Shown here: positions 1 to 8,231 of the stretch, in pieces
Numbering within the stretch: the first letter of the stretch is position 1
How the letters are laid out: every line of letters begins with the position of its first letter
NCBI RefSeq assembly: GCF_003058225.1
Contig: NZ_QBUG01000001.1
Coordinates: 1,116,001-1,180,000, forward strand
Source of the DNA: Promicromonospora sp. AC04
Lineage (GTDB): Bacteria; Actinomycetota; Actinomycetes; Actinomycetales; Cellulomonadaceae
Direction: 5' to 3'
DNA length: 64,000 nucleotides
Position numbers and translations under genes: made by a program
The notes under the pieces: generated by a model
The model's database searches: none
What the model saw: only the letters and a program-made list of their open reading frames with translations
What the model was told of the DNA's origin: nothing

Positions 1-553
1 GCTGGCCAGCGGCAAGATGGCAGTAGAGCGAGAGAGGGAGGCCCTGCACAACGCCGTAATCGCCAGAAGCGACCACGTACCAGCGGTGGTCGGCGATCGG
101 CGCCTCGAACTTGACGTCGAGCTGCAGCATGCTGACGTCCGGTACGCCTGTCTCCCACTGCTGTGCCTCCACAGTTGCGCGGAGCCCGACATACCTGCTG
201 CCGCCGTCTGTCTCGACGTGGTCGTGCATGATCAACACTCCACCAGCGACCTGTGGAGCATTCGGCACGGCCGCATAGCCCGGCCAGACGACGAAACCAG
301 CGACGACTGAGACAAGGAACAGCACGAGCCAGATGGCGGACCTGCTGAATCGGCGCCTGGATCGCCCACGATCACTCTTCGCTTCGGACGACCGATCCAC
401 CTCCGTGTCCGGATGCGGGGGTTGCACCGCTTCTGTTTGAGCCGCCGAACGGCCCTCAGTAAGGCGACGCAGCCCAGCACGGGCCGCAAGTGAGGCGGCC
501 ACCACCCCCGCGACCGCAGCGATGATTCGGAGGTTTCGGCGGAGTTTACTCAC
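1..553 (-). CDS. Membrane-anchored protein, 3' part cut by window edge
   Basis: The frame is open on the minus strand from a GTG at 553-551 to the left window edge, giving at least 184 residues. The first residues read VSKLRRNLRIIAAVAGVV, which is a basic start followed by a hydrophobic helix. A polar linker comes next, then a second strong membrane segment at about residues 70-92 (AIWLVLFLVSVVAGFVVW), then a hydrophilic, apparently extracytoplasmic domain with LDVKFEAPIADHRWYVV. I do not recognise the family. The lack of an early ATG makes the gene easy to miss; GTG is chosen because it immediately precedes the basic/hydrophobic N-terminus. The ribosome-binding site is weak. It is divergent from the gene at 739. 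Confidence 0.6.
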   Translation of the reverse strand, partial: MSKLRRNLRIIAAVAGVVAASLAARAGLRRLTEGRSAAQTEAVQPPHPDTEVDRSSEAKSDRGRSRRRFSRSAIWLVLFLVSVVAGFVVWPGYAAVPNAPQVAGGVLIMHDHVETDGGSRYVGLRATVEAQQWETGVPDVSMLQLDVKFEAPIADHRWYVVASGDYGVVQGLPLSLYCHLAAGQ

Positions 554-738
554 CCCGGGAGGCTACCCACGCCAGCCTATGCGAGCCCTTAGGCAATCGG
601 GTGAACGTCGTAGACCGGGCTCTGCATCCTCACACAACCGCGAGGAGGGCTCACTCGCATGCACCCCGAGGCGACCTCCCGAGCCGTCCCTCGGAATCGT
701 CGCCACCCCGCCACCCTTCCGTCGCTACGCTTACGGCC

Positions 739-1299
739 ATGGTGCGCGACTGGTCGATCCCTGTGGACGTCGTCTCCCCGCCAAGCGTCGTCGACTGGGT
801 GACCGCCATCGGCACGCTCGCCGCCGTCGGAGTCGCCGTATGGGTTGCGTGGCGAGAGCAGAAGCACGGCCGGGAGGACCGCGAGGAGAGACGCAGGGAG
901 AATCGGCAGGCGCAAGCCTCCCTGGTCAACGCGTGGATTGGTACGTTCCTTCGAACCGGCGACCCTCGGGACGACATGATGGGGTCCTACGTGGTTCACA
1001 ACGGATCGACAGCCCCCATCTACGAGTTCCGCGCCATCCTTCCGGCGGGCTTCGCGGGCATGAAGCCTTACCACACGAGCCCAATCATGCTGGTGCCGAC
1101 CGAAAGGCCGCGTGACTTGGGGTTCGAAGCAGAACCAGTGGAATTCTCAAGTGACGCCCCGGTCGAAATAACGTTCCGGGACGCGGCGGGAATATGGTGG
1201 CGCCGCACCACAGATGGCCTCTTGCGAGAGCTCGCGGGCAGACCAGAAGAGGACGCTGACGAGGTGGAAGCAACCCCTACGGGGTCCGCCGATTCGTGA
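739..1299 (+). CDS. Hypothetical single-pass membrane protein
   Basis: This is a 186-residue protein starting MVRDWSIPVDVV. A single membrane helix lies at about residues 18-38 (WVTAIGTLAAVGVAVWVAW) and is followed by a highly charged arginine/glutamate stretch (EQKHGREDREERRRENRQAQ) typical of a cytoplasmic stalk or short coiled coil. The rest is a beta-rich domain with NGSTAPIYEFRAILPAGFAG. This layout is common in actinobacterial proteins of unknown function. The frame is open further upstream to 601, but that part is Pro/Arg/His-rich and looks non-coding, so the ATG at 739 is preferred. No function can be assigned. Nothing recognisable lies in 1300-1543. Confidence 0.55.
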   Translation: MVRDWSIPVDVVSPPSVVDWVTAIGTLAAVGVAVWVAWREQKHGREDREERRRENRQAQASLVNAWIGTFLRTGDPRDDMMGSYVVHNGSTAPIYEFRAILPAGFAGMKPYHTSPIMLVPTERPRDLGFEAEPVEFSSDAPVEITFRDAAGIWWRRTTDGLLRELAGRPEEDADEVEATPTGSADS

Positions 1300-1543
1300 T
1301 ATCGAGCGGCTCAGAATCCACGTTGCGAGGTCCAGAACGACGGCGTTGATCTACGAGCACGTCATGCCTAGAACTTCGACGTTCGGTTGCCGCCACGGCA
1401 CGCGCAACTTGGATACGCGCACCGTGTGCTCGCACACACGCTGCGACACGTCGACGCGAGTCTCAATGAGGACGTGGTCGCCGCTGATCCACCGACGATC
1501 GTGATACCCCGCTCTCGCGCCGCGACGCGAGTTATGCCAGCAG

Positions 1544-2803
1544 CTACACAGCCCCCTGGTAGTTTGCGGCCGGAAAGACAGGTGTAGCGCGCCTCCAATA
1601 GGCGGTGTAGTCGACAGCCGGCATGGGAACGGCCAGAGCTGTTCCTGGATCGTCGATCCCGAGAATGACTCGAGCTGTCGGCAGGACGTAGCCGGAGCGC
1701 AGCGCCGGAAGAACGAGATGTCGGTCGTGGAGAGGCTTGCGGTCGAGACGATGCATGAACCGCACTTCAACGTTTTGCACGCCATCGAGAACTGACGAGA
1801 TGCTGCCCGGAAAGTTGGCGCGTTCACGGTCGTCGCTCACGAGGAGCCTAAGTCGGGCAGTCGTCGACGGCTGGAGGAGATCAAGGAACTCGCGAACCCG
1901 TGACGGCTCGGCGAGAAGATATCGATCAACCCAGAAAGCGTTCTCGGCTCCTACCAGGAGATCGGCGAACCGATGGACGGATTCGGCGAGCGAGCCGGGC
2001 CATCCGGGATTCTGAAGTCGAACCTCGTCCAGAAACTTCGACTCGCTGACGAGCGTGGCGGGTTCGAAGGCATCATCTGCGTCGAAGGCGCCGAGGCACA
2101 TGAGAGCTTCTCTGCTGATCGAGTCGACCGGCAGGCCAGTGCCGGCACCGGCGAGCACTTCTACGGCGCCAGGCGGCAGTGACTCAACGATTCGACGGCG
2201 ATCAAAGTTGAGGTGTTCCACCACGCCGACGCGGCCCTGCCGCGGTCCGGCGCTCATGAGGCGTCTTGCCAGCCATGTGGATTCGCCCGCAAGGTCTTGG
2301 AGTTCGGCGAGTTGGAAGCCGAGTTCGCTTGCGTCTGCCTCGGCGAGCGCAGGGAGCACGACGGTCTGCGCGCGGCTAATGAGAGGACTTCCTGCGAAAT
2401 TGAGATCCAACATGTCGCTCGGCCTTGCGATAAGCAGGGCTCCTGTATCTCGCGCCGTCGCGCTGTCGACTAGGAGCCGGTAAAGCATCGAGTGCAGGGT
2501 GCCACTCTGCGACCGTCGTATAGCACGACCGTAGTCGTCGAAAATGAGCTGGGCATAGCCGTTCGTCTCGATGGCAGACGCGACGTCGGTATCGAGCTTC
2601 TCTCGAATGGCCTTCTGGCTGGCCTCGGTGATCGAGCGCCCCTCGACGAACACGGCCGACTCGCCGAGTTCGGCGGCCAGGGTTTCGGCTGCTGTGGTGA
2701 GGCCCCAGCGCGGGATGGCGCGTATGAGGACGATGTCGCCTGTGAGCACCCGCTCGATTAGTCCGTCGAGCCAGGCGCGCTCGCTCGGAAGCCAGTCAGA
2801 CAC
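1544..2803 (-). CDS. ATPase-like protein with PLD-like C-terminal motif
   Basis: About 419 residues from a GTG at 2803, which overlaps the stop of the upstream ATPase gene by 8 bases, so the two are probably translationally coupled. Residues 22-37 (GDIVLIRAIPRWGLTT) look like a P-loop whose usual GK[ST] is replaced by GLT, and LIFDDYGRAIRR looks like a Walker B strand. The N-terminal half therefore resembles a degenerate STAND/AAA-type NTPase. Near the C-terminus, KPLHDRHLVL matches the HDR-type motif seen in PLD-like effector domains. A paired ATPase plus PLD-like protein suggests a defence role, but this is inference from architecture only. The frame extends to an ATG at 2860, which would give a 65-base overlap. 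Confidence 0.65.
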   Translation of the reverse strand: MSDWLPSERAWLDGLIERVLTGDIVLIRAIPRWGLTTAAETLAAELGESAVFVEGRSITEASQKAIREKLDTDVASAIETNGYAQLIFDDYGRAIRRSQSGTLHSMLYRLLVDSATARDTGALLIARPSDMLDLNFAGSPLISRAQTVVLPALAEADASELGFQLAELQDLAGESTWLARRLMSAGPRQGRVGVVEHLNFDRRRIVESLPPGAVEVLAGAGTGLPVDSISREALMCLGAFDADDAFEPATLVSESKFLDEVRLQNPGWPGSLAESVHRFADLLVGAENAFWVDRYLLAEPSRVREFLDLLQPSTTARLRLLVSDDRERANFPGSISSVLDGVQNVEVRFMHRLDRKPLHDRHLVLPALRSGYVLPTARVILGIDDPGTALAVPMPAVDYTAYWRRATPVFPAANYQGAV

Positions 2804-4403
2804 CGGTGCGCACAGACCGCTCGACCGCTCGGATGCGCGGAGTCGTGGTGCGATCGACAACGATGCCGTACGGAGCGGCGTGCGCTAGGCGGCTGTTGTC
2901 TTCATCGTAGAGCAGACTGCCGAACTCGCGCTCCTCGGGATCTGGCGACCACAACTCGCGCAACAGGCCAGCCTCATCGGGGAACCACTCGCTGAACGAA
3001 GTAAGGATTTCGCCTGCCTGTTGGAAGGGGGTGCCGTCACCGCGCTCTTGCGCGGCCGCTTCCACAGCTTCCAATGTCATATGCCACGGGATTTCGTCCT
3101 TGCTCCGGCGCTGAGCGGCCAGGGAACATGCCTTGCGGGTCAGCAGGGCATGCCCGCCATACTCGTCGAACAGGAAGTCGATGACCTTGTGGTCACGCAC
3201 ACGAACACCCATCCTTCGGCCCAGGTCGCGAACCATTTCTTGCATCTCGTCGCGCGTGAGTGGGGCGAGATACATGAGGCGTACGAGCTTGTATAGCAGG
3301 TTGTCAGATCCCGATCCGAGAAGCGGACGTTCGAAAAGTGCGGGGTCAACACCGGCGCAGATCAACACCATCCCGGAAACCGATTCAACGCTCTGGACCA
3401 TGCCTCTCAGTTGGGTAACAGCGACGAGCATTTTGTTCGCTTCCACGGCACCAAGGTGCGAGCGATCCGGGTGGATCTGGTCAATCTCGTCGATGAAGAC
3501 CTCGAATCGACCGTCGGCGTGTCGAGAGAGCACTTCAAGATCGCGCAGCCAGTGGAGGCGTAAGGCGTCGATGTCGACTTTGAGCTCGCCGACGCGATTC
3601 AGTGATCGCAGTCGGGGCATGCCATCAGGAGGATTGAGGCTGGCGACGGACTGCCAAGCTCCTTCGAGGAGCCGCACGCGGAAATCATCGGCGCTGGCGA
3701 GCCCACTGATGTCCACCCAAACTACAGGCCGCTGGGCGGCCCGGCGCCGTCCAGCCACGTAGTTGAGCAGAGACGTCTTGCCAGTCTTGCGCAGTCCGAA
3801 AACACCGACCGACTGGCCACGTTCGATAGCTGAGATGATCTGTTGGAACTCTTGGGTGCGACCGAAGAAGCCAGCAGGATCGTGAACCGGCCTGGTCATG
3901 TCGTAGTGATCGACGGAAGTGAGCACGTCAGTCATCCGGTGCCGGATGTCCGGGGCTCCAGTTCCCAGGTCACCAAGGTGAAGGTCAATGCCCGCGAACT
4001 CGCCACGTCGGCGGCGAAGCAGACGGTCAACCTTCTTATCGAGACTGGCGATCATAAATAGGCCGTGGTCGACTCGGGCGGCACTGCCGATCCGACGCTG
4101 AATCAGTTCAAGCAACCGGGGCTCCACCTGCTGGTACTCCGCGTAAACCAACTGGATCTCTAGGTGGGCATCGAACATCTCGGCGACGTTCGTCGGGAGA
4201 GTGACGTTGAGCCACCATCTCCTTAGGTCTACCTCATCCTGTTCGCAGCGCCATACCCCGCATTCCGAGCGCTCAAGATACCTGAGCAGGTCTTCTCCGG
4301 AGTTGGTCCTATCGCGGAATCTGGCCTTGAACTCCTCCAAGTCGTGTTGCCGAACCGTGTGCGGCGTGGAATCGCCCCTGCCGTAGCGGACTTCATTCGA
4401 CAC
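2796..4403 (-). CDS. AAA/STAND-type ATPase
   Basis: A 535-residue protein from a GTG at 4403, with GAGG about nine bases upstream. Walker A is GLRKTGKT at residues 203-210 and Walker B is FEVFIDEID at residues 300-308. The sequence before the P-loop (FFGRTQEFQQI) is the usual entry into archaeal-type/STAND ATPase domains. The 170-residue N-terminal part is charged and unassigned. The region after residue 360 has the helical character of a winged-helix sensor lid. It is the first gene of a two-gene unit with the downstream PLD-like protein. Such ATPases often sense or regulate a partner effector; that role is inferred, not shown. Confidence 0.75.
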   Translation of the reverse strand: MSNEVRYGRGDSTPHTVRQHDLEEFKARFRDRTNSGEDLLRYLERSECGVWRCEQDEVDLRRWWLNVTLPTNVAEMFDAHLEIQLVYAEYQQVEPRLLELIQRRIGSAARVDHGLFMIASLDKKVDRLLRRRRGEFAGIDLHLGDLGTGAPDIRHRMTDVLTSVDHYDMTRPVHDPAGFFGRTQEFQQIISAIERGQSVGVFGLRKTGKTSLLNYVAGRRRAAQRPVVWVDISGLASADDFRVRLLEGAWQSVASLNPPDGMPRLRSLNRVGELKVDIDALRLHWLRDLEVLSRHADGRFEVFIDEIDQIHPDRSHLGAVEANKMLVAVTQLRGMVQSVESVSGMVLICAGVDPALFERPLLGSGSDNLLYKLVRLMYLAPLTRDEMQEMVRDLGRRMGVRVRDHKVIDFLFDEYGGHALLTRKACSLAAQRRSKDEIPWHMTLEAVEAAAQERGDGTPFQQAGEILTSFSEWFPDEAGLLRELWSPDPEEREFGSLLYDEDNSRLAHAAPYGIVVDRTTTPRIRAVERSVRTGV

Positions 4404-4680
4404 GAGATCGCCTCAAATCCTTGGGTGAATCCGGAATGGCTGGTTTTTTGCATTCTCGGGCGCTCCACTAATACCCAAGTCAAGTCTTACAGCGCACCTC
4501 AGGCCATGACTACCAGCGGCATGTCGGTTTAGCCCCGTCGCGTCGAGATCGTCAGTCAGGCAACGGCTCGTCAACGAGTTCGTTGAAGCGATCGGTTAAT
4601 TGCGAGCGCTCGGGCGCAATAAAGGCGTTGTGAGTCGGCCCGAATCACAGCAGGGGCAGCTCTTCGCTCGCCACGACGAC

Positions 4681-4920
4681 TCAGCCCTTCGACCGTCGAG
4701 GATCGTTGCCCTTGGGGATGGTGTCTTGATTGCGGATCGCGCCGTCACGGCCGCGAGTCTGAAGTTCCCCACCTCCGTCGTTGCCGAGGATTTCACGCGC
4801 ACGCTTGACACCCTCGGCCTGCGTCGGTGCGATCGCGCTGGCCCTCGCGGCGCCAGGACGTCGAACTTCCCAGTCCCCGTCGTCGCGACGCTGCACGACA
4901 CGCTTATTCGGCTGGTTCAT
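4681..4920 (-). CDS. DUF2188 family protein
   Basis: A 79-residue protein. The segment VVQRRDDGDWEVRRPGA, followed by TQAEGVKRAREIL, GGGELQTRGRDG and ending in a D-rich tail, matches the DUF2188 pattern: a small two-strand, one-helix fold common in actinobacteria, of unknown biochemical role. The ATG at 4920 overlaps the stop of the upstream regulator-protease gene (ATGA), so it is the last gene of a three-gene operon. From 4404 to 4680 no gene is seen; that stretch should contain the promoter of the ATPase gene starting at 4403. Confidence 0.75.
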   Translation of the reverse strand: MNQPNKRVVQRRDDGDWEVRRPGAARASAIAPTQAEGVKRAREILGNDGGGELQTRGRDGAIRNQDTIPKGNDPRRSKG

Positions 4921-6158
4921 CGTTCTGCTCCTTTGGAGTGCGGTTCTAACTCTGGGTGGTGTTTCTGCTGCTCGGAAACCTTCCGGGCAGAGACACGGGG
5001 AAGTAGCGAGACCACATTGCGCGGGGCCGGTCCATGATCGTCAAATGTGGTGTTGGGAACTGCGACTTCGCTCGGCGTCCTAGCGGTCACGATCTCGAAT
5101 AACTCCGCGGGAACTCGGCTCTGATCGATGAGTTCGTCGGCCGAGATCCCCGCCCCTTGAAGAACATCGAGAGCGTGCGGGAGGAGCGAGGGTTGCTCGA
5201 TCACGGTGACGAGGCCGGGCTCATCTCTCCGCCACCCCTTACCTGACAGGCTGATCATGGCGTTCCTGTACGAGACGTCACCAAGCCGCCCGAGGTGGCG
5301 CGCCCGATACAGGAGCGCCTGGATGCTCACTCCCCACTGCTCTTTGAGCTGGCCGAATGTCGTCCATGCGTGACGCCCCATGCTGGTCGGCAGTAGTTCG
5401 GAGATCTCGTCGGCGGGCATGAGCAGCTCGGCCGCGAAGCGGTTCGCTTGCTCCTCGACCGTACGCCCGCCGGGCTCCGCGTCAGCGTGCATTACTAGAT
5501 GTCCAAGTTCGTGCGCGACGTCGAATCGTTGCCGGTAGTAGTCGCGCTTGACCGGGTTGAGAACGACAACAGGTCGCAGAGGGCAGTCGAAAGAGTAGGC
5601 ATCGACTGCGGATGTCTGTGGCGCGCTGAACACGACGAGCACGCCGTGGTTTTCGAGCAAGCGCACCAGGTGGCCGAGAGGGCCGGATTCGAGTGCCCAC
5701 GAGTCGCGGAGAGCACGCGCTGCTGCTTCGGGTGCGCCGTCGCCGTTGGCCGCCAGGTCCACGGGGAATGCAGGAATGTTGGCATCGGGAAACTCGACGT
5801 GCCGTTCGAACGCTGCCGCGATGTCGACCGCCAGCAGACCGTAGGCAGATGCCTGGTCTCGAGCCAGCTGACTCGTGGAGCGCAGGGATCTGAAGTGCGG
5901 CAGTGACGTCGATGAGGACAGGTCGACGGGACGGGCAGAGAAGAAACCCGGGTCCACTGACAGTCCCAGCGCCAACTGTGCAACGTTTGTCGGGGTGGGC
6001 CGCTTGGCACCAGACTCCCAGGCTGCAACCGCGGTTGGGCTCTTCTCGATGAGTTCGGCGAGCTGGCTCTTGCGGAGACCTGCCAGTTGCCGAGCGATCT
6101 TCAACCGTGAACCGTCGAAAAATGTTGAGGCCTCGACGACACGGCGCATATCGCTCAC
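4917..6158 (-). CDS. XRE regulator fused to ImmA/IrrE-type zinc protease
   Basis: A 413-residue protein. An XRE helix-turn-helix lies at about residues 17-70 (LKIARQLAGLRKSQLAELIE, then WESGAKRPT). A COG2856 / ImmA-IrrE peptidase domain follows, with the zinc motif HELGH at residues 216-220 and the downstream acidic helix TVEEQANRFAAELLMP supplying the third ligand. Members of this family cleave repressors and govern SOS-linked excision of mobile elements (ImmA of ICEBs1) or stress responses (IrrE). Here the DNA-binding and protease parts share one chain. Starts and stops overlap by ATGA with the genes on both sides, so the three genes are co-translated. Confidence 0.85.
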   Translation of the reverse strand: MSDMRRVVEASTFFDGSRLKIARQLAGLRKSQLAELIEKSPTAVAAWESGAKRPTPTNVAQLALGLSVDPGFFSARPVDLSSSTSLPHFRSLRSTSQLARDQASAYGLLAVDIAAAFERHVEFPDANIPAFPVDLAANGDGAPEAAARALRDSWALESGPLGHLVRLLENHGVLVVFSAPQTSAVDAYSFDCPLRPVVVLNPVKRDYYRQRFDVAHELGHLVMHADAEPGGRTVEEQANRFAAELLMPADEISELLPTSMGRHAWTTFGQLKEQWGVSIQALLYRARHLGRLGDVSYRNAMISLSGKGWRRDEPGLVTVIEQPSLLPHALDVLQGAGISADELIDQSRVPAELFEIVTARTPSEVAVPNTTFDDHGPAPRNVVSLLPRVSARKVSEQQKHHPELEPHSKGAER

Positions 6159-6955
6159 TGTCCTGCTCCGGTCTCACCGGCAGCCGCGGCCGGCCGCCGC
6201 AGCTTCACGGGCGCGTCTGGTACACCGTCAGGTGCCGACGGCATCGGGGTCGACGGGCGGATACGGCCACCATCGGGCGGCGGAGACTGGAGCAAGTCGT
6301 GCGACCACTGCCAAGCTTCACCACCACGAGGATTCAGGCGGGGGTGACCGAGCACAAGCTCTCGCACACCCGTCAACGCGTTGAGTGAGTGCGCGACCAC
6401 CAGCGTGGGCAAATCCAGCAAGTGCGCGTCCGTCAGAGCCTCGATACCGGCCTGCTCCTCGGGAGCGAGGTGGTCGAACAGCGTCTGCAGATCCGGGTCA
6501 GTGGACGGCTGCTGGGCGACCCGCTGCTTGGTCGGGCTCGCCTGCGTCCACGAGAAGTTGTTGACGCCCTTGCCAGGGGGAACCGACGCGACGAGCCACC
6601 GCAGATCCGCAGTCGCCCACCCCGGGCTGCCGGTGAGATCGTTTCGCACGACCGCATGCGGCGGGATCGACGGCATGGTCGCGACCTCACGCGCCGACAG
6701 CGCTGTTCGAACGACATCGAGGCTAGCCGTCGCATCAACGCCTGCACGGACGGCGTACCTGCCGCACGAGAACACACGATCGAGGCGATCCCGGAAGAGC
6801 GTGAACCGCGTCACGCCGAGCCAGACCGCGTCATGGCCGGCGTCCTCTGAATAGTCATCGAGCACCCGCAACGTCGCGGAGTCGTATGCCCAGCGGATCG
6901 CATCAAGGATCCCAGCTCCACCCAGTGCCTCGATGACATCGTCGCGTTCGCTCAT
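6155..6955 (-). CDS. Hypothetical protein, first gene of the XRE-peptidase operon
   Basis: A 266-residue soluble protein with no domain I recognise. The N-terminal half is mixed alpha/beta (DAVWLGVTRFTLFRDRLDRVF). The middle has an acidic helical stretch (TDPDLQTLFDHLAPEEQAGI) and the C-terminal 45 residues are Pro/Ala-rich and probably disordered. Its stop overlaps the ATG of the XRE-peptidase gene, so the products are likely made together and it may be a partner or substrate of that protease. Upstream, 6956-7400 contains no gene I can support. Confidence 0.6.
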   Translation of the reverse strand: MSERDDVIEALGGAGILDAIRWAYDSATLRVLDDYSEDAGHDAVWLGVTRFTLFRDRLDRVFSCGRYAVRAGVDATASLDVVRTALSAREVATMPSIPPHAVVRNDLTGSPGWATADLRWLVASVPPGKGVNNFSWTQASPTKQRVAQQPSTDPDLQTLFDHLAPEEQAGIEALTDAHLLDLPTLVVAHSLNALTGVRELVLGHPRLNPRGGEAWQWSHDLLQSPPPDGGRIRPSTPMPSAPDGVPDAPVKLRRPAAAAGETGAGQ

Positions 6956-7400
6956 GGCGCCATGATACCCCCGTAGTCAGTAAGTGCGTAGGCGAACAAA
7001 ACCGCGTGTCGTACATCCGCATAGTGACAGAACCACGACGGCGGGCATCGCCGATAGCCCTGAGGTCGAACACGACATGACTCGCGCCAAAGAGATCCCC
7101 CTGCGAGATTGTCTGGGCAGACAGCCGCCTCCGGCACCACCGCAATGCGCGTCGGACGGCCACCCGCACGGTCCCGCGGTCCCGTGCTTTAGCAGGGCGT
7201 TGATCGACGGTCGGGGGTCCGAGTTCCCTACAAAGCGGATGCTGCCATGAGCCACTGACAGTTGCCGACCTGCCGCACCTCATAGGCGGAGACCTTGCTC
7301 GGAGGACGCGGCGTCGGGACAGTTGCACGGATCGGTGCCATGCGGCGGGTCACTCGGGTGTTGCGCACCGTGCTGAGGCGCCAGATCGCGCTAAGGCTCT

Positions 7401-7871
7401 CTACCAACCTGGCCTTGCGTTTTCCCGTGGAGGAAAGCGAGCGGAGGTTCGACAGCCGGCCCCGACTGCACGCGCCAGGACAACCGCGAAGTCCACTGTC
7501 GATGCCCACTTCGGATCACGCAGGCCATCCTCCGCCAGCAGTTTGGTGAGGTGAGTCAGTACCCTGCGTACCGCGACGGGAGAAACCTGCACCCGCCTAA
7601 CGCACTCGTCGAGGCCGTGTTCAGTCGTCGTGACGGTCTCCACGACCTCGACAGCAACGGCCCCTGCCGTCGCCGCCCGGCGTTCTTCATATGCGGCGCG
7701 TCGGCACCGCTGCGAGCACCACCTCGCTGGCCTTCCCGTCGCCCTGGCCGAGATTGGTCTCCCACACCGAGGACACACACCGGAGACACCCGCACGCCCA
7801 GCCGGCTCGCGCTCGGTGGGCATAGGAGACCTGTTGTTCCCCAGCCCGGCAGAACTGTTGTCGACGCTCAT
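7401..7871 (-). CDS. Small Cys4 zinc-motif protein
   Basis: 156 residues from the ATG at 7871, with GGGAG about ten bases upstream. The N-terminal third has CPRCGRPISARATGRPARWC then SQRC, a CxxC...CxxxC arrangement seen in many small actinobacterial proteins that bind zinc and may bind nucleic acid. The rest is helical (VAVEVVETVTTT, VRRVLTHLTKLLAEDGL). The frame is open upstream to 8138, but the added 89 residues are Arg/Pro-rich and also contain one copy of a 22-base repeat, so they are probably untranslated. An ATG at 7823 is an alternative start. Confidence 0.55.
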   Translation of the reverse strand: MSVDNSSAGLGNNRSPMPTEREPAGRAGVSGVCPRCGRPISARATGRPARWCSQRCRRAAYEERRAATAGAVAVEVVETVTTTEHGLDECVRRVQVSPVAVRRVLTHLTKLLAEDGLRDPKWASTVDFAVVLARAVGAGCRTSARFPPRENARPGW

Positions 7872-7940
7872 ACGCCCACTCCCAAGTTTCGTACGGACGG
7901 AACCGCTCACAGCTTGTGCATTAGGTGTGTGGCCTTCGTC

Positions 7941-7962
7941 GGGCGGTCCGCGGGACCCGCTG
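7941..7962. repeat. 22-base direct repeat, copy 1
   Basis: GGGCGGTCCGCGGGACCCGC followed by TG occurs here and, identically, at 14501-14522. It contains the inverted repeat GGTCC-GCG-GGACC. Here it lies about 70 bases upstream of the start of the Cys4 gene, so it could be an operator or a duplicated regulatory/origin segment. Confidence 0.6.
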
Positions 7963-8148
7963 ACCTCTGCTCGCCCGCCCTTGCCACGCAGCCGCGTCCG
8001 TCGCGTCGCTGTGTCCGTCGCGCGCCTGTGTCGTCGCGCGCGTGTGCGTCGTCGCGTGTTCGTCGGCCGTGTGCCCGTGCTGCCGGGTACCGGGGCGAGG
8101 CAGGGGGATCCCTCCGGGTTGGCGCGCAACATCCCCAAGGCATGCGAA

Positions 8149-8182
8149 GAGGCCGCCTCCCCCGGGCGGGGAAAGCGGCCTC
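8149..8182 (-). terminator. Hairpin terminator after the HAD gene
   Basis: Arms GAGGCCGC (8149-8156) and GCGGCCTC (8175-8182) enclose a further TCCCC/GGGGA stem. It sits 50 bases beyond the stop of the minus-strand HAD gene. There is little U-tract, as is common in high-GC actinobacteria. Confidence 0.55.
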
Positions 8183-8231
8183 GTAACGTCAGGACAGGGG
8201 TGCGCCCGGCCGCGAGATCTGGGGGAAGCGC

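Noticed and set aside
6956-7400. Possible gene upstream of the XRE-peptidase operon
   Set aside because: Short frames exist on both strands but have no codon bias, ribosome-binding site or recognisable motif.
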